Below, in pieces: positions 52,630-63,551 of a DNA stretch of 64,000 bases (positions are counted from its first letter, which is position 1; each line of letters begins with the position of its first letter). The notes under the pieces are model-generated. The model was not told the DNA's origin. It was given only the letters and a program-made list of their open reading frames with translations, and made no database searches. The translations under genes were made by a program, and so were the position numbers. Source of the stretch: Prorocentrum cordatum (Eukaryota > Sar > Dinophyceae > Prorocentrales > Prorocentraceae); NCBI GenBank assembly GCA_963575745.1, contig CAUYUJ010014270.1:61001-125000 (forward strand), written 5' to 3'.

Positions 52630-53920
52630 GCTGATGCCCAGCAGCGCTGCTGTTCTGGACTGCCACCGTGATCTCGTCCCTGATCTGCTGCTGCGCGATT
52701 ATGGCTGGGTCCAGCGCTCCGTGCTCCGCCCCCCAGCTTGCGCACTTGTCTGCCATCTCTTTGCATATGACCCACCACGTTGGCCCTGTCCACCTGTCCA
52801 GCTCCGCGGGGTGCTCGATCATGTGGCTGGGGATGTGGTGGCCCATGGTGTGGCCGGTGCTGTTCTGGAGCTGCCGCTTGGCCATGAGCCAGAGGTCGAA
52901 ATTGGTGCTCCTGTAATCGAGGTCCTCTGGGTCTTGGATCTGCTCGAGAGCGCCCAGGGCGCACTTGCAATCGCTGGCGATGTTGAGCCCTCGTGCTGAG
53001 GCCGCCCTCGTGTAGCCGATCGCCTTGCTCATGGCCGTGAGCTCCGCCCTTGGCACCGTGTGCGGCGACCATACTGTGCCGCACCTAGCTGCCACCTCCT
53101 GGGGCAAGCAGTCCTGGTCGTACCTGAAGGCCACCACCGCCCAGCCGCATCTCCGTAGCCTGGGGCCCTTGGCTGTCTCACCTGCCCCCCCTGAGCCGTC
53201 CGTGAACACATAATCGGCTTGGACCTTGTGGCCCTCCTGCACTGCTGCATGGGCCTCCGCGATGATACAGAAGATGTGTACCGCCTTCTCGACGTCCTCG
53301 TCTGGGCCAACTTTTACTGCCCATGCTGCTGGTGGGATCCCTCTGAGCCAGAAGTGCTCGTCCTGCTGCTGGTCGAGCGCGCCCTTGGCCTTCTTGACTA
53401 GCTCTGTGTTGTTGCTGTGGCCGATCTCCTCGTTTGCGGTGCAGGCGTAGTAGCGGTGCTTCTCCGTCTCGATGGCCACTCCGCACCTAGCACAGGCGTC
53501 TTCCCCTTCCTGGTTGAGGTTCGCTGCCCTGCGCCGCTCCCGCGCCCAAATGCCTGCCACTGCGATGGTCTCCAGCATGGCCGCCTCAGCGCGTTGCCCT
53601 TTGCGTCGCCTCCTCCTCAGGTGTCTTTGCAGCTGGTAGAGGTCGCCCCCCTCCTTCAGTCCTGCGCCGCGCCGATGCTCTGCCGCTTGATGCCAGAGCT
53701 GTTGCTGAGCGCTCGACTGGACCTCCTGGAGGAGCGCTCCGAAGCGTGGGATGTCTTCTGGTCGGCAGGCCCACTCATCTCCTGATGGGCTGGCCCAGCT
53801 ATCCAGCCGCCTTGGGTTCCAGCCCAGCCCCAGCAGCTGCACGATGACTCCTGCCATGTGGCCCCTTATATGGTTCCACCTCCTGTTGGGCTCCAGGGCC
53901 TGCAGCTTGTCATACAGCAT
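52613..53920 (-). pseudogene. LINE-C RNase H and connecting region
   Basis: In phase with the RT frame and separated from it by one TGA (53924-53926). The first half is the thumb/connection region with a CARCGVAIETEKHRYYAC zinc-like motif. The second half is type I RNase H with YVFTDGSGGAGE (first Asp), PRAELTAMSKAI (Glu) and IASDCKCALGAL (Asp). RNase H removes the RNA template after first-strand synthesis. The domain itself looks intact; only the flanking stop and the frameshift at the end interrupt the polyprotein. Confidence 0.75.
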
Positions 53921-53923
53921 GCG

Positions 53924-55057
53924 TCAGCCTCTCTGGTACCTCTTGAGCTCCGACGGGTGGCCCACAATGGTGAGCCAGAACTGCGTGACTTGGTCCACGA
54001 TGGCCCTGGTGACCGCCTCCTGCGCGCCCCTCTGGATCAGGAGTATGGTGGCTGTGCATATGCCTGCTTTGTGCCCTCCTGTGAGCAGCGCTGCCTCTGT
54101 GGCCCTGACCTTGATCGCCTCCGTGGGGGTGGTGCCGTGCTCTGGCAGGTCCCAGGCTTGTTGGCAGTAGACCCCCGCTGCGTATACCTTGGCTGCCCCT
54201 CTGGCGTCCGTCTTAGCAAGGTCCTTGAGCTTTTCAACGCGCTGCTTTGCTTTCGCCTGCCTGGCATCATGGGCGGGCCGCTTCAGCTGCTTGCCCAGCC
54301 CCGTATCCACGCCCAGGTCTCGGACCACTCCTGGCTGCTTATTCGGGGTGCCCAAGCCATCCAGGATGTTGGCGATCTCTTGCTGAAGGTCGTTGTCGGA
54401 GGCCACGACTGCCGTCTTGACGGAGATCAGGATGGAGAGCCTCGCGAAGCCCTGATGCACCGGGGCGGCCACGTACCTCGCCTGCTCTATGACCTGCTTT
54501 CTTGCCCCTTCGATCTGCAGGGCCAGGTCGTCCAGGTACTGCTGGATCACCACGTAGATGTAGATCATGTGCGCTGCCTCCAGGATGCCGTAGAGGAGCG
54601 GCCTCGTGAGGTCCACGGCCTGGCCGTACGCTGCTACCATGCTGTCGGCTGGCTCGAAGATGTCGGGGAAGAGGCTGTGGGCCATGATGGCCCTCGGCGC
54701 CAGGTACATCTGCACTGCCATGGCCAGCGGCAGCAGAGGGTAGTGGAGGTCGCTGGCCTTCTCGATCGGCTGGTCGAGGCCGATGTCGTCATAGAAGTTG
54801 GCCGCGTCGTAGAAGATGCATGCTGCATGGAAGCCCATTTGCACTGCCGCCTCTGCCCTCATCAGTCTGTGCATCGCCACTCTGAGCGCTGAGGAGCCTG
54901 CCGCTGCCGTGTCCCAGAAGCCTGCTGCCTCCTTGCTCCAGGTGGCGATGATGGGCCGTCTGGCCGCACCCCAAATGCGGTAGGGCATGGGCATCAGGCC
55001 AATGGGTCGCTCTCCTCCTATGCCTGGCTTTTTGCCCAGCAGCAGCTCCAGCACCAA
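53924..55057 (-). pseudogene. LINE-C reverse transcriptase
   Basis: RT fingers/palm are visible: GGERPIGLMPMPYRIWGAARRP (RPI.L....YR.W), motif A with IFYDAANFYDDIGL near 54790, and the catalytic motif C as QYLDDLALQ near 54535. The frame is open through a TGA (55073-55075) into the upstream region, and the four codons after the stop (PWQFYLVLEL) belong to the conserved domain, so Met 55057 is internal. It ends at a TGA after KRYQRG and continues into RNase H. Confidence 0.78.
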
Positions 55058-55072
55058 GTAGAACTGCCATGG

Positions 55073-57538
55073 TCACGCCGCTCGCTTCTCGCAGTCGTGG
55101 AGGCACTGCACGAAATCCATGAGCCCCTGGGCGCCCATGGCCTTTAGTTCTGCCGCTCTCCACCAATCAGCTCCCTGGCCCGCGTTGCGCTCCAGGTGCT
55201 GGATGATGGAGCCGACGATGTCCTTGCTGAGTGGCTCGAGCGCATTCTCTTGCACTATCGCTGCCGTCCTCAGCTTGCCCAGCGCGCCCTGGATCTGGCC
55301 TGCCTTGTGCATATCGCGCGTCCATCTTCGCTGCCACGCGCCCTTGCGCAGGTCCACCAGCTGCTGCGGGTGCGGGACCACCTGGCCCTCGTGCTCCAGG
55401 ATGTCCTCGATGTGGCTGCGCTCCGCTGCCATGGTGTAGGCGCGGGCCATCTTGGCGCTGCCTGCCGCGGCGTCGTGCACCCAGTGGATGTACGCTCTCT
55501 TCACCGCCTTGGCGAGGTTATTGGCTGCGCCCCTGACTTCTTCAGCGACCTGGTGGCTAGTGGCTGGGTCCACCAGGGCTCCCTCGGCGATCATGCCAAG
55601 CGTCGCCAGGAGGATCTGCTGACGCTCCTTGGCCTCGCCCACTTCGTTGTGCCTGCCGCAGTCTGGTTGTTGGAGCTGGCATGCGAGCTGTCGACGCGCG
55701 TGAGCCTGCTGCAGCGCGCGGTGACCGCTCTGGTCGCGGAACTGCTGCGGTGGCCGACTCCTCTGTCCACTGCCTGCTGCAGGAGCCTCTTCATGTGGTC
55801 GTCGTGCTGCTCCTCCTGCTTCTTCTGCTGGCTGGCGGTCTTCTCTGGGTGTTGGTGCTCTTGCGCCTAGCGCCTCCCTCATCATCTGCCTCAGCGCTGC
55901 GAGCTCCCGCCCACTCATCATCTCCAGTTCGTATCTCCCCAAGGGCTCCTGCTCTGCTAGGCCTGTGAGGAATCCTTGGCGGCGTGGGGCTGCCTGCCGC
56001 CACGCTCGCTCGCAGAGATCCCTGAGGATGTCGCCGAAACTGGCGCGGGGTTGCCAGCGCCTGAGGAGCCGCCCCAGGCCGATGTCGCCGCCGTTTGCGA
56101 AAACCTCCTCCGGGAATGGCGGGCACCATTCCATCCAGTTGGTGTTGTCCACTGGTGCCTGGCTCAGGCCGTCCATCCAGATTGCTTCCCCCCTCTCCAG
56201 GTCATCTCTCATGCTCGCAAATGCTTCGCGTTCCCGCTGGTGACGTTCATCGTTCCAGAGGTCTGGTGGGGGAAGGCCCATGTCGCTTGGCTGTTCTTTC
56301 TGATCCCCTTGGTGGTCGGCACCCTCTGCCCCCGAATCGCCACCTGGCTGCGGGGGTGAGCTGTGCGTGCCACCTGGAGCAGTATTTCCTGATCCTTCAG
56401 CATGGCGACGAGTACCCTGGTGGCCCTTATGCTCTCCTGCTGGTCTAGGATCTGCTGGCGGTAATCCTCGCCGTCCTGCTTGTCTGGGGTGTGCTGGGGG
56501 GCCTTCCCCGTTGTCCCCGTCGGCGTTCTCCCCCTGCGACTGGTTCCCGATGTTGTCCTGGTCGTCTAGGATCCGCTGGTGGTTATCATCGCCGTCCTGC
56601 TTACGCTGGGGGCTCCTGCGGTCTAACCCCTCACCGCGCCGGGGTACTCCATGGCCTGACCCCTCGCCACGCTGGGGCCTGCTGCGGTATAACCCCTCAC
56701 CGCGCTGGGGCCCTCTGCGACCTAACCCCTCGCCACGCGGGGGCCTGCTGCGGTCTACCCCCTCGCCGCGCCGGGGTCCACCGTGGCCGAGCCCCTCGCC
56801 ACGCTGGGGGTCGGAGCGGTCTGACCCCCCACCGCTCTGGGAAACTTCATGGCCTGGCCCCTCGCCACGCTGGGGGCTCCTGCGGTCTAACCCCTCACCG
56901 CGCCGGGGTGTTTCGTGGCCTAACCCCTCGCCACGCGGGGGCCTGCTGCGGTCTAACCCCTCACCGCCCCGGGGCCCTCCGTGGCCTAACCCCTCGCCAC
57001 GCGGGGGCCTGCTGCGGTCTAACCCCTCACCGCGATGGGGTCCTCTGTGGTCTAACCCCTCGCCACGCAGGGGCCTGCTGCTGTCTGATCCCTCACCACG
57101 CTGGGGTCCGCCGTGGCCTAACCCCTCGCCACGCTGGGGATCGTTGCGGTCGAGCCCCTCACCGCGCTGGGGTTCTCCGTAGCCTAGGCCCTCGCCACGC
57201 TGGGGTCCTCCACGGTCTGCCACGTGGTACCCGATGCTGTCCTGGTCATATGGGGCCTGCTGGTGGTTATGCTCATGGTCCTGCGTGTCTGCGGGCCGCT
57301 GGTCGCTATCCTCGCAGTGCTCCTCGCCCTGGAAAGGGTCATGGTCATCCATGTCCATGGTGCTCCGTCCTGCTGGTGGGGGGCGGGCACCCCTCTGCAT
57401 CCCGCCTGCGCCTCTGTCTGGTCTGCTTTGGGGCTGGCCCATGGTTCTGGTGTTGACGTTGCCTCCTCCATCGCTTGTTTGCATTGCCTGGTGCTGCTGG
57501 CTCTGCCATGGCCTTTCATCGCAGCCTCCAGCGCACAT
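55073..57538 (-). pseudogene. LINE-C pre-RT region with repeat cassette
   Basis: This 821-codon frame starts with a short Gln-rich stretch, the spacer peptide MQRGARPPPAGRST, then about twenty 11-residue repeats (QRGEGLDRSRP type), a low-complexity Gln/Asp/Pro part, and a well-mixed helical region of some 400 residues leading into RT (for example HWVHDAAAGSAKMARAY and GADWWRAAELKAMGAQGL). The last part resembles the region before RT in related dinoflagellate LINEs. It is out of phase with the frame upstream (57184-58056), so a frameshift lies near 57500. Confidence 0.55.
56605..57225. repeat. 33/66-bp repeat cassette 4
   Basis: Same 33-bp unit and 66-bp dimer as cassettes 1-3, but about 6 kb upstream in the element (between endonuclease and RT), followed by the same spacer sequence (57226-57420). 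Confidence 0.92.
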
Positions 57539-58186
57539 GCGTCACGATGCGAAAGTTGGCGAACGAGCGAGGCAACTTCCGACCACCAGGCGTGGACCTT
57601 GCGCTCCACTCCTGCCCATGGGATGGCTGAGACCGTGTCCTCGATGCTGACGCTCTTGAACGTCGGGGGGCGGACATGGCCCATGTGCTTGCCGCGCTTG
57701 TCCGCTGGGATGCCGATGCTCTCGCGCAGGCTGAGCTCCAGGGTTCCCGCGAAGAGGTCGCACTGCTGCCCCAACTCCAGCATATCTTGCCCCATGAGCT
57801 TGCTGATGACGGCGCCTTGCAGGTGTGGCGGGGGCTCCTCTCGCACCTTCACTATTACCTGCTCGGCTGCGGCGTGCCAGAGCTCATCTGTGACCGCGTG
57901 CTGGACCCCTTCCTTGTCGTAGAACAACTGGGGCACGGGCTCAATATCATGTCCGGCCTCCTCGCACCCTGCTTCTGCGAGGGCTTGGTGTCTTCTCCTC
58001 ATGGCCTCTTGCCCTCCTCTGGCAGCGCGGCGGCAGGCTGCCCGCGACTTGGGCATCCTCTCGGTGGTTACTGGCGGCTTGATGGCTGCTGGGCGGCGCA
58101 GTGCTCTTCCTTTGAGCTGAAACGGTCTTCCTTTCAGCTCGAGGCGAACGCCAATGCGGGGCCGCCACGGTACCTTTCTTAGCCAT
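57420..58186 (-). pseudogene. LINE-C linker between endonuclease and RT
   Basis: Two frames (57947-58186 and the 58056-start frame) overlap here. The second, with MPKSRAACRRAARGGQEAMRRRHQ, VPQLFYDKEGVQHAV and SIEDTVSAIPWAGVERKVHAWW, has normal protein composition and is probably the real one up to about 57420. After that the 57538-start frame takes over. No domain is recognised. Confidence 0.45.
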
Positions 58187-58198
58187 CGAAGTAGGGGG

Positions 58199-58892
58199 CT
58201 AGGCGGCTAGGCCCTGCAAGACCAGCGCGTAGTCTAGGCAGCGCGCCGTGCCTTCTGCTGGAAAGCACGTTGGCGCTCCTCCGTCTGCAGCCACCACTCG
58301 CGCATTCAGCACCCTGGGCCACATGCTGTCATTGAACTCAGACGGCGTAATATTGGAATCACCCATCGCTGCCCAGGGGCCTCCCCAGACTGCCATCTTC
58401 TCTCTCAGGTCGCAGAGGATGTCCACATTCCTGTCGCCGAGGCCCTTGCCGCACCCCAGTTAGAGGAAGGCTACCGCGAAGCGCGCTTGGCGAAGGTGGG
58501 CGATCACGACCGTGATGTCGCTGCCCTCCTCGCTGAGGTAGTTATCCTTAAAGTCTGCGAGCCTGTCCTGTACGTCGAGCGAGGCTCTGGCGATGGCGCA
58601 TGTGCCTCCTCGCGTGCGTTCACCTTCTCCTGGCCGTGCTCGAGCCCAGTAGCTGCGCAGGCCATGCCGTCGCAGCGCAGCTCGCGCCTTGCTGATCTGC
58701 ACTGGCTGGCGGAGGCGATGCTCTGCTATGCCGATGATGTCCCTGGGCCTGCGGGCCCCAGGTCGTGATGTTGAAGAAGTCCACATTGAACTGGCGGCGA
58801 GCCTTCTTCGTGCTCGCCTGCAGCCGACTACCCCGACGGGGCTTCTCCTGTCCCTTCCGCAACCACCTTGTCCGCCCTCTTAGCCTGCGCAA
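58199..58892 (-). pseudogene. LINE-C AP-type endonuclease, interrupted
   Basis: Three adjoining frames make one exonuclease-endonuclease-phosphatase domain. FFNITTWGPQAQ (58892 frame) is the start, shifting near 58760 to RDIIGIAEHRL and an internal GGTCAIAR. It is then interrupted by a TAA at 58460-58462 and continues in phase with LGCGKGLGDRN, AAMGDSNITPSEF (the GD.N.tP motif) and CLDYALVLQGL at the end. The order and spacing fit LINE endonucleases, which nick the target DNA. The stop and frameshift would prevent expression as one protein. Confidence 0.65.
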
Positions 58893-59269
58893 CCTTTTCT
58901 CGTGCTTGCTGGATGTGTGTGTGTGTCCACTCGGGCGCGTCGATCTGCTGCTTTGTCTGCTCCAACTTTGGCTGCTTCTGCTTCGGCTGTGTCAGCCTCA
59001 GCGGCGCCGGTAGGCGTGGCCACTGTGGCTGCCCCTGAGGCTGCGGCTTCTCCAGGCTGGCCACGTTGCGGCGCGGGGCTGGGGCATATTTTCTTGCCAG
59101 GGTGAGCCCTTTGTTCTTCGTCACCTCCTGGCTCCTGTGCTTCCGTCTGGCGCTTTGCGCGTGCCTGCTCGAGGACGCGCAGCTGATCCTGGTGCTTGGC
59201 AGTCTCCTCCTCCAAGTACCGCAGGTGCTTTGCCGCCTCCTCCTCGTGCTCCTTGACTTTCTGCGCCAT
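58880..59269 (-). pseudogene. LINE-C coiled-coil segment
   Basis: Highly charged helical stretch (KVKEHEEEAAKHLRYLEEET, then HQDQLRVLEQARAK) followed by Ala/Pro/Gly-rich linker. It is in phase with the frame ending at the TAA at 59279, so it belongs to the same N-terminal region. It may mediate multimerisation. Confidence 0.5.
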
Positions 59270-59278
59270 CGCCTCGCC

Positions 59279-60187
59279 TTATGCCTCTGCTGCCCGCCAG
59301 GCTTCTTTGTCAGGTTCTGCCCACTTGTGGAAATCGTATGGTTCTTTCTCGGACTGCTCCAGGAGGGATGCCAGTGCCGTCTTCTCTGCTCCATGATGTT
59401 CTGCTGCTGGCACGTCGGGCTTTCCGACCTGGGCCTTGATGTTCTGCTGCTGGCACGTCGGGCTTTCCGACCTGGGCCTTGAGCATGTCGAACTCTTCCT
59501 CCGCGACGATGGATGCTGCCATGCCGTCATGAAGCTTGCGTCCGCTCTCCACCAGGTACTGCTTGGCGCTTTCCACCTGCTCTCCTGCTGCTCGCACCTT
59601 CTTCTGGAGCTTATCCAGCCTTGTGGCGGCGGCTTCCATTGCCTTGAGTCCACCTGGTTCTGCGGTGGTCGGCTTTGCCGCGGCCAGGTTTGGCCAGAGC
59701 GCCTCGCAGTGGGCCCTGAGCGGGTCATCCTTGCTGAGCTTGTTGTAGGCTGCGGCTGCGGCGGCCTGGAGGCTGACCATTTGGTCGCGCTGACCTGCTT
59801 TGTCGCCTCCTCCTGCGCTGCCTCCGGGCTGCCAGCCATCAGCCCATGTGAGCCTTGGCGTTCCTCCTCCCTGTGGCTTAGCTGCCAGCGCTCGGGCACG
59901 AGGCTGCCGAGGCTGCTGCCGCAGATGCAGAGGTCGCCCTTGCTGGTGATGTTCCTGCAATAGCGTCACCTGCCGCAGCCACACACCACATAGCTGCTGC
60001 GCGGAGGACGGCTCCGCCTCTGGCCATGCGGACTCCCCGTCCAGGCGCTGCCCGCCCCGCGTCCACTGCCGCCACGCCCCATGGCTGCTGCGGTGCCGCG
60101 CGCGCGCCCGACGCCCGTCGGGGGTCTGTCCTCGGTCCAGAGGGCTCCCTTCGGCCTGGAGGCTGGACAGCCCCCCCAGGTCATCAT
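59279..60187 (-). pseudogene. LINE-C N-terminal region, from ATG after SL
   Basis: The first ATG (60187) lies two bases after the spliced-leader relic. The frame reaches a TGA at 59966-59968 in the middle of a Cys-rich motif (VCGCGR, stop, RYCRN...LCICGSS), where a Trp codon would be expected. It stays open to 59279 in that phase, but between about 59890 and 59480 the better protein is in another phase (GTPRLTWADGWQPGG, LQAAAAAAYNKLSKDDPLRA, a helix with LDKLQKKVRAAGEQVESAK). A 43-bp tandem duplication at 59395-59480 shifts it back. The result is a broken zinc-finger plus coiled-coil N-terminus. Confidence 0.55.
59395..59480. repeat. 43-bp tandem duplication
   Basis: 59395-59437 and 59438-59480 are identical. 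Since 43 is not a multiple of three it explains a frameshift in the LINE-C N-terminal region, where the peptide AQVGKPDVPAAEH occurs twice. Confidence 0.92.
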
Positions 60188-60188
60188 A

Positions 60189-60208
60189 TTGAGCCAAAAT
60201 GGCTACGG
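60189..60208 (-). other. Spliced-leader (DinoSL) relic
   Basis: On the minus strand the sequence is CCGTAGCCATTTTGGCTCAA, which matches 20 consecutive bases of the 22-nt dinoflagellate spliced leader (as I remember it, D then CCGTAGCCATTTTGGCTCA then AG). The next base is T rather than the final G. It lies directly at the start of LINE-C, with an ATG two bases on. Confidence 0.9.
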
Positions 60209-60380
60209 GGAGGGGGAGGAGGAGGAGGAGGAGGAGGAGGAGGAGGAGGAGGAGGAGGAGGAGGAGGAGGAGGAGGAGAAGGAGGAGGAGGGGGAGGAGG
60301 ACGAGGAGGATGGGGAGGAGGAGGAGGAGGAGGGGGAGGAGGCGGAGGAGGAGGAGGAGGATGGAGAGGAGGACGAGTAG
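60209..60380. repeat. (GGA)n tract
   Basis: Purine tract of GGA/GGGGA, adjoining the spliced-leader relic on its upstream side. It yields poly-Glu, poly-Gly, poly-Pro and poly-Leu ORFs that are artefacts. Confidence 0.93.
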
Positions 60381-60689
60381 GGGCCGACGGCGGAATTGCC
60401 ACAGGCACCCGGAGCACGAGATCGGGCCCCCGGACCCCGCCGCGGGCGCTACCCCGCCGAGGCCCTCGGAACCTGACCAGGCCGCGGCGACGACAACTCT
60501 GCAGGCGAGACGCACTCCTGCTGCACAGTTGCGCCAAGAGTGCTGCCAGAAGGCGGATGTCCTGAGCGTCGCCAGCCCCCCTCCGCAGACTGTGCGGTGC
60601 ACACAGGATTGGTGCGGGTTCGCCTGTATTCCCGACCATCATGTGGCACTGGGTCCTCGTTTTGAGACAGCGCCCCGCGTCCCACCTCC

Positions 60690-60815
60690 TCCTCCTCCTC
60701 GTCCTCCTCCTCCTCCTCCTCCTCCTCCTCCTCCTCCTCATGCTGCTCTTCCTCTTCCTCCTCCTCCTCCTCCTCCTCCTCCTCCTCCACCTCCTCCTCC
60801 TCCTCATCCCCCCTC
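60690..60815. repeat. (CTC)n tract
   Basis: Pyrimidine CTC repeat, opposite in strand sense to the GGA tract at 60209-60380. 60381-60689 between them has no recognised gene. Confidence 0.93.
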
Positions 60816-60893
60816 ATCCCATCCCTGTCCTTGCCCTCCGCATGTCATCACCAAACACCACCACCATCATCGTCGCCATCCTCACCGTCGTCA

Positions 60894-62420
60894 TCACACC
60901 CACTTCGGCACACCCGTCACACGCTTCGTGGACTCTTAGGGAGCTCCACCGAAGGCCCGAATGGGGGTGGAGGCTACATGTGTCCGCCACACTCATTTCG
61001 GCACAACCCTCACACGGCCCCACCTAAGTTCCCAGTGGCTGCGGCCCCATGCGTCCGCCACACTCATTTCGGCACACTCCTAACACGCTTCGTGGCCCCA
61101 TAGGGAGCTCCACCTAAGCAGTGACAGGGTCCGCATGCGTCCGCCACACTCATTTCGGCACACCCCTCACACGCTTCATGGCCCCATAGGGAGCTCCACC
61201 TAAGGCCCCAGTGGCTGCGGCCCCATGCGTCCGCCACACTCATTTCGGTTCGTGGCCCCATAGGGAGCTCCACCTAAGGCTGCAGTGACAGGGTCCGCAT
61301 GCATCCGCCCGACCCACCTAAGTTCCCAGTGGGCGTGGCCACATGCGTCCGCCACACTCATTTCGGCACACCCCTCACACGCTTCGTGGCCCCATAGGAA
61401 TCCCCACCGAAGGCCCCAGTGGCTGCGGCCCCATGCGTCCGCCACACTCATTTCGGCACACCCCTCACACGCTTCGTGGCCCCATAGGGAGCTCCACCGA
61501 AGGCTCCAGTGGCTGCGGCCCCATGCGTCCGCCACACTCATTTCGGCACACCCCTCACACGCTTCGTGGCCCCATAGGGAGCTCCACCTAAGGCTCCAGT
61601 GACAGGGTCCGCATGCGTCCGCCACACTCGTTTCGGCACACCCCTCACACGCTTCATGGCCCCATAGGGAGCTCCACCTAAGGCCCCAGTGGCTGCGGCC
61701 CCATGCGTCCGCCACACTCATTTCGGTTCATGGCCCCATAGGGAGCTCCACCTAAGGCTCCAGTGACAGGGTCCGCATGCGTCCGCCCGACCCACCGAAG
61801 TTCCCAGTGGGCGTGGCCACATGCGTCCGCCACACTCATTTCGGCACACCCCTCACACGCTTCGTGGCCCCATAGGAATCCCCACCGAAGGCCCCAGTGG
61901 CTGCGGCCCCATGCGTCCGCCACACTCATGTCGGCACATCCCTTACACGCTTCGTGGCCCCACAGGGAGCTCCACCAAAGGCTCCAGTGACAGGGTCCGC
62001 ATGCGTGCGCCACACTCATTTCGGCACACCCCTCTCACGCTTCGTGGCCACAACGGGAGATCCACCGAAGGCTTCAGTGGGTGTGGCTACATGCGTTCGC
62101 CAGAATCACCTCGGTACGGCCCTCGCACGCTTCCGTGGCCCCATAGGGAACTCCACCTAAGGCCCCAGCCACACTGATGCCTGCACACCCTTCACACGTG
62201 TCGTTGCCCCATGAAGAGCTCCACCTAAGGCCCAAATGGATATGGCCACATGCGTCCGCCACACAAATGTCAGCCCACCCGCACACGTTCCGTGGCCCCG
62301 TAGGCCAAACCACAAATTTCGGCGCACCACTCAGACGTCGCGTGGCCGCATGTGGAGCTCCACCGAAGGGGATACTCACGACGACGACACTCACAGCTGC
62401 ACATGGTTGGGTCCTTCGCC
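60894..62420. repeat. 90-bp satellite array
   Basis: Units of about 90 bp with the core CACACTCATTTCGGCACACC, then CACACGCTTCGTGGCCCCAT and GGGAGCTCCACC. A larger block is duplicated (61243-61430 and 61721-61912, offset about 478 bp). The unit is a multiple of three, so there are ORFs on both strands. Confidence 0.93.
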
Positions 62421-63100
62421 AGGGTAGCTATGTCTTCACCAAAACTGCAGTGATGGTTGGTCATCGTTCTCAGAAGACAGCGCCCCGCGCCACCTCCTCT
62501 CCTCTTCTCTTCTCCGCACTTCCCTCCTCCCACATCACTATCACCGTTTCGGCCCACCCATCACACGCTTCGTGACCCCATAGGAAGCTTCACGAAAAGG
62601 CTCCAGTGGCAGGGTCCGCATGCGTCCGCCCGAGCCACTTCAGCGCACGCCTCACGAGCTTCGTGGCCTCATAGGTATCTACAACCAAGACCCAAACAGC
62701 AGGGTCCCCATGCGCCCGCCCGACCCACTTCGGCACACCCCTCACACGCTTCGTGGCCCCACAGGGAGCTCCGCCGAACGCCCCAGTGGCAGGGTCCAAA
62801 TGCATCCTCCCGACCAGTGTCGGGCACTCCCCTCACACGCATCATGGCCCCACAAGGAGGTCCAACCCCGAGCGGCAAGGTCCGCATGCGTCCGCTCGGC
62901 CGACTTCGGCACATCCTTCACACGCTTCGTGGCCTCATGGGGAGCTCCACCGAAGGCCCCATGGGGAGGGTCAACCTGTGCCCGCCCGACACATCTCGGC
63001 ACACCCATCACGCGCTCCGTGGCCCCACAGGGAGCTCCACCGAGCGCTCCAGTGGCAGGGTCCACGTGCGCCCGCCCGACCCATGTCGGCACACCCTTCA

Positions 63101-63256
63101 CAAGGGCTCCCAGCTTCGCGCTTCGCGCAGCGCAGAGCGCGAAGTGCGAATAACATCGCGCTCTCGCGCCGCCTCCCAGGGGAGAAGAGCAGGATGAAGA
63201 GGATCGGAGCCGGACCGCGAAGCGCGAACAACTTCGCGCCCTCCAGGGCGCCCTTG
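63101..63256. mobile_element. Short hairpin-rich insertion, copy 1
   Basis: 156 bp beginning CAAGGGCTCCCAGCTTCGCG and ending CAGGGCGCCCTTG, so the ends are imperfect inverted repeats. Internal GCGAAGCGCGAA-type palindromes are frequent. It interrupts a 90-bp unit and is flanked by CTTCA on both sides (63096-63100 and 63257-63261), consistent with a 5-bp target duplication. It is non-autonomous. Confidence 0.65.
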
Positions 63257-63400
63257 CTTCACACGGCTCGTCGCCCCAGATGGTGGTCCCCCGAAGGCCC
63301 CGGTGGCAGGGCCCCACGCGTCCGCTCCACCCCAGCCGGCACACACCCACCACACGCTCCGCGACCCCGTAGGGAGCTCTACCGAAGGCCCTCGTGGCAT

Positions 63401-63551
63401 CAAGGGCTCCCAGCTTCGCGCTTCGCGCAGCGCGAAGTGCGAAGAAGTTCACGCTCTCGCGCCGCCTCCCAGGGAGGAAGGGGAGGATGAGGAGGAATCG
63501 GAGGCGAAGCGCGAAGAACGAATTAACTTCGCGCCCTCGAGGGCGCCCTTG
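63401..63551. mobile_element. Short hairpin-rich insertion, copy 2
   Basis: 151 bp closely similar to copy 1, with the same ends. The right flank is CTTCA but the left flank is GGCAT, so no target duplication is kept here. It may have arisen by duplication together with satellite units. Confidence 0.6.

Larger units (their letters stand above)
49127..60208 (-). mobile_element. LINE-C, near full-length decayed LINE
   Basis: A minus-strand series of frames gives a complete LINE order: Cys-rich and coiled-coil N-terminus, AP-type endonuclease, linker, reverse transcriptase, RNase H and a Cys-rich C-terminal domain, with 33-bp repeat cassettes before the RT and after the C-terminal domain. The 5' end coincides with a spliced-leader relic. 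In-frame stops (TGA 59966, TAA 59279, TAA 58460, TGA 55073, TGA 53924, TAG 51904) and several frameshifts make it non-functional as read. The 3' end is uncertain and placed at the last cassette frame. Confidence 0.75.

Noticed and set aside
60184-60807. Long ORFs through the GGA/CTC tracts (poly-Leu, poly-Glu, poly-Gly, poly-Pro)
   Set aside because: They are translations of triplet microsatellites in several frames at once and have no motif outside the tract.
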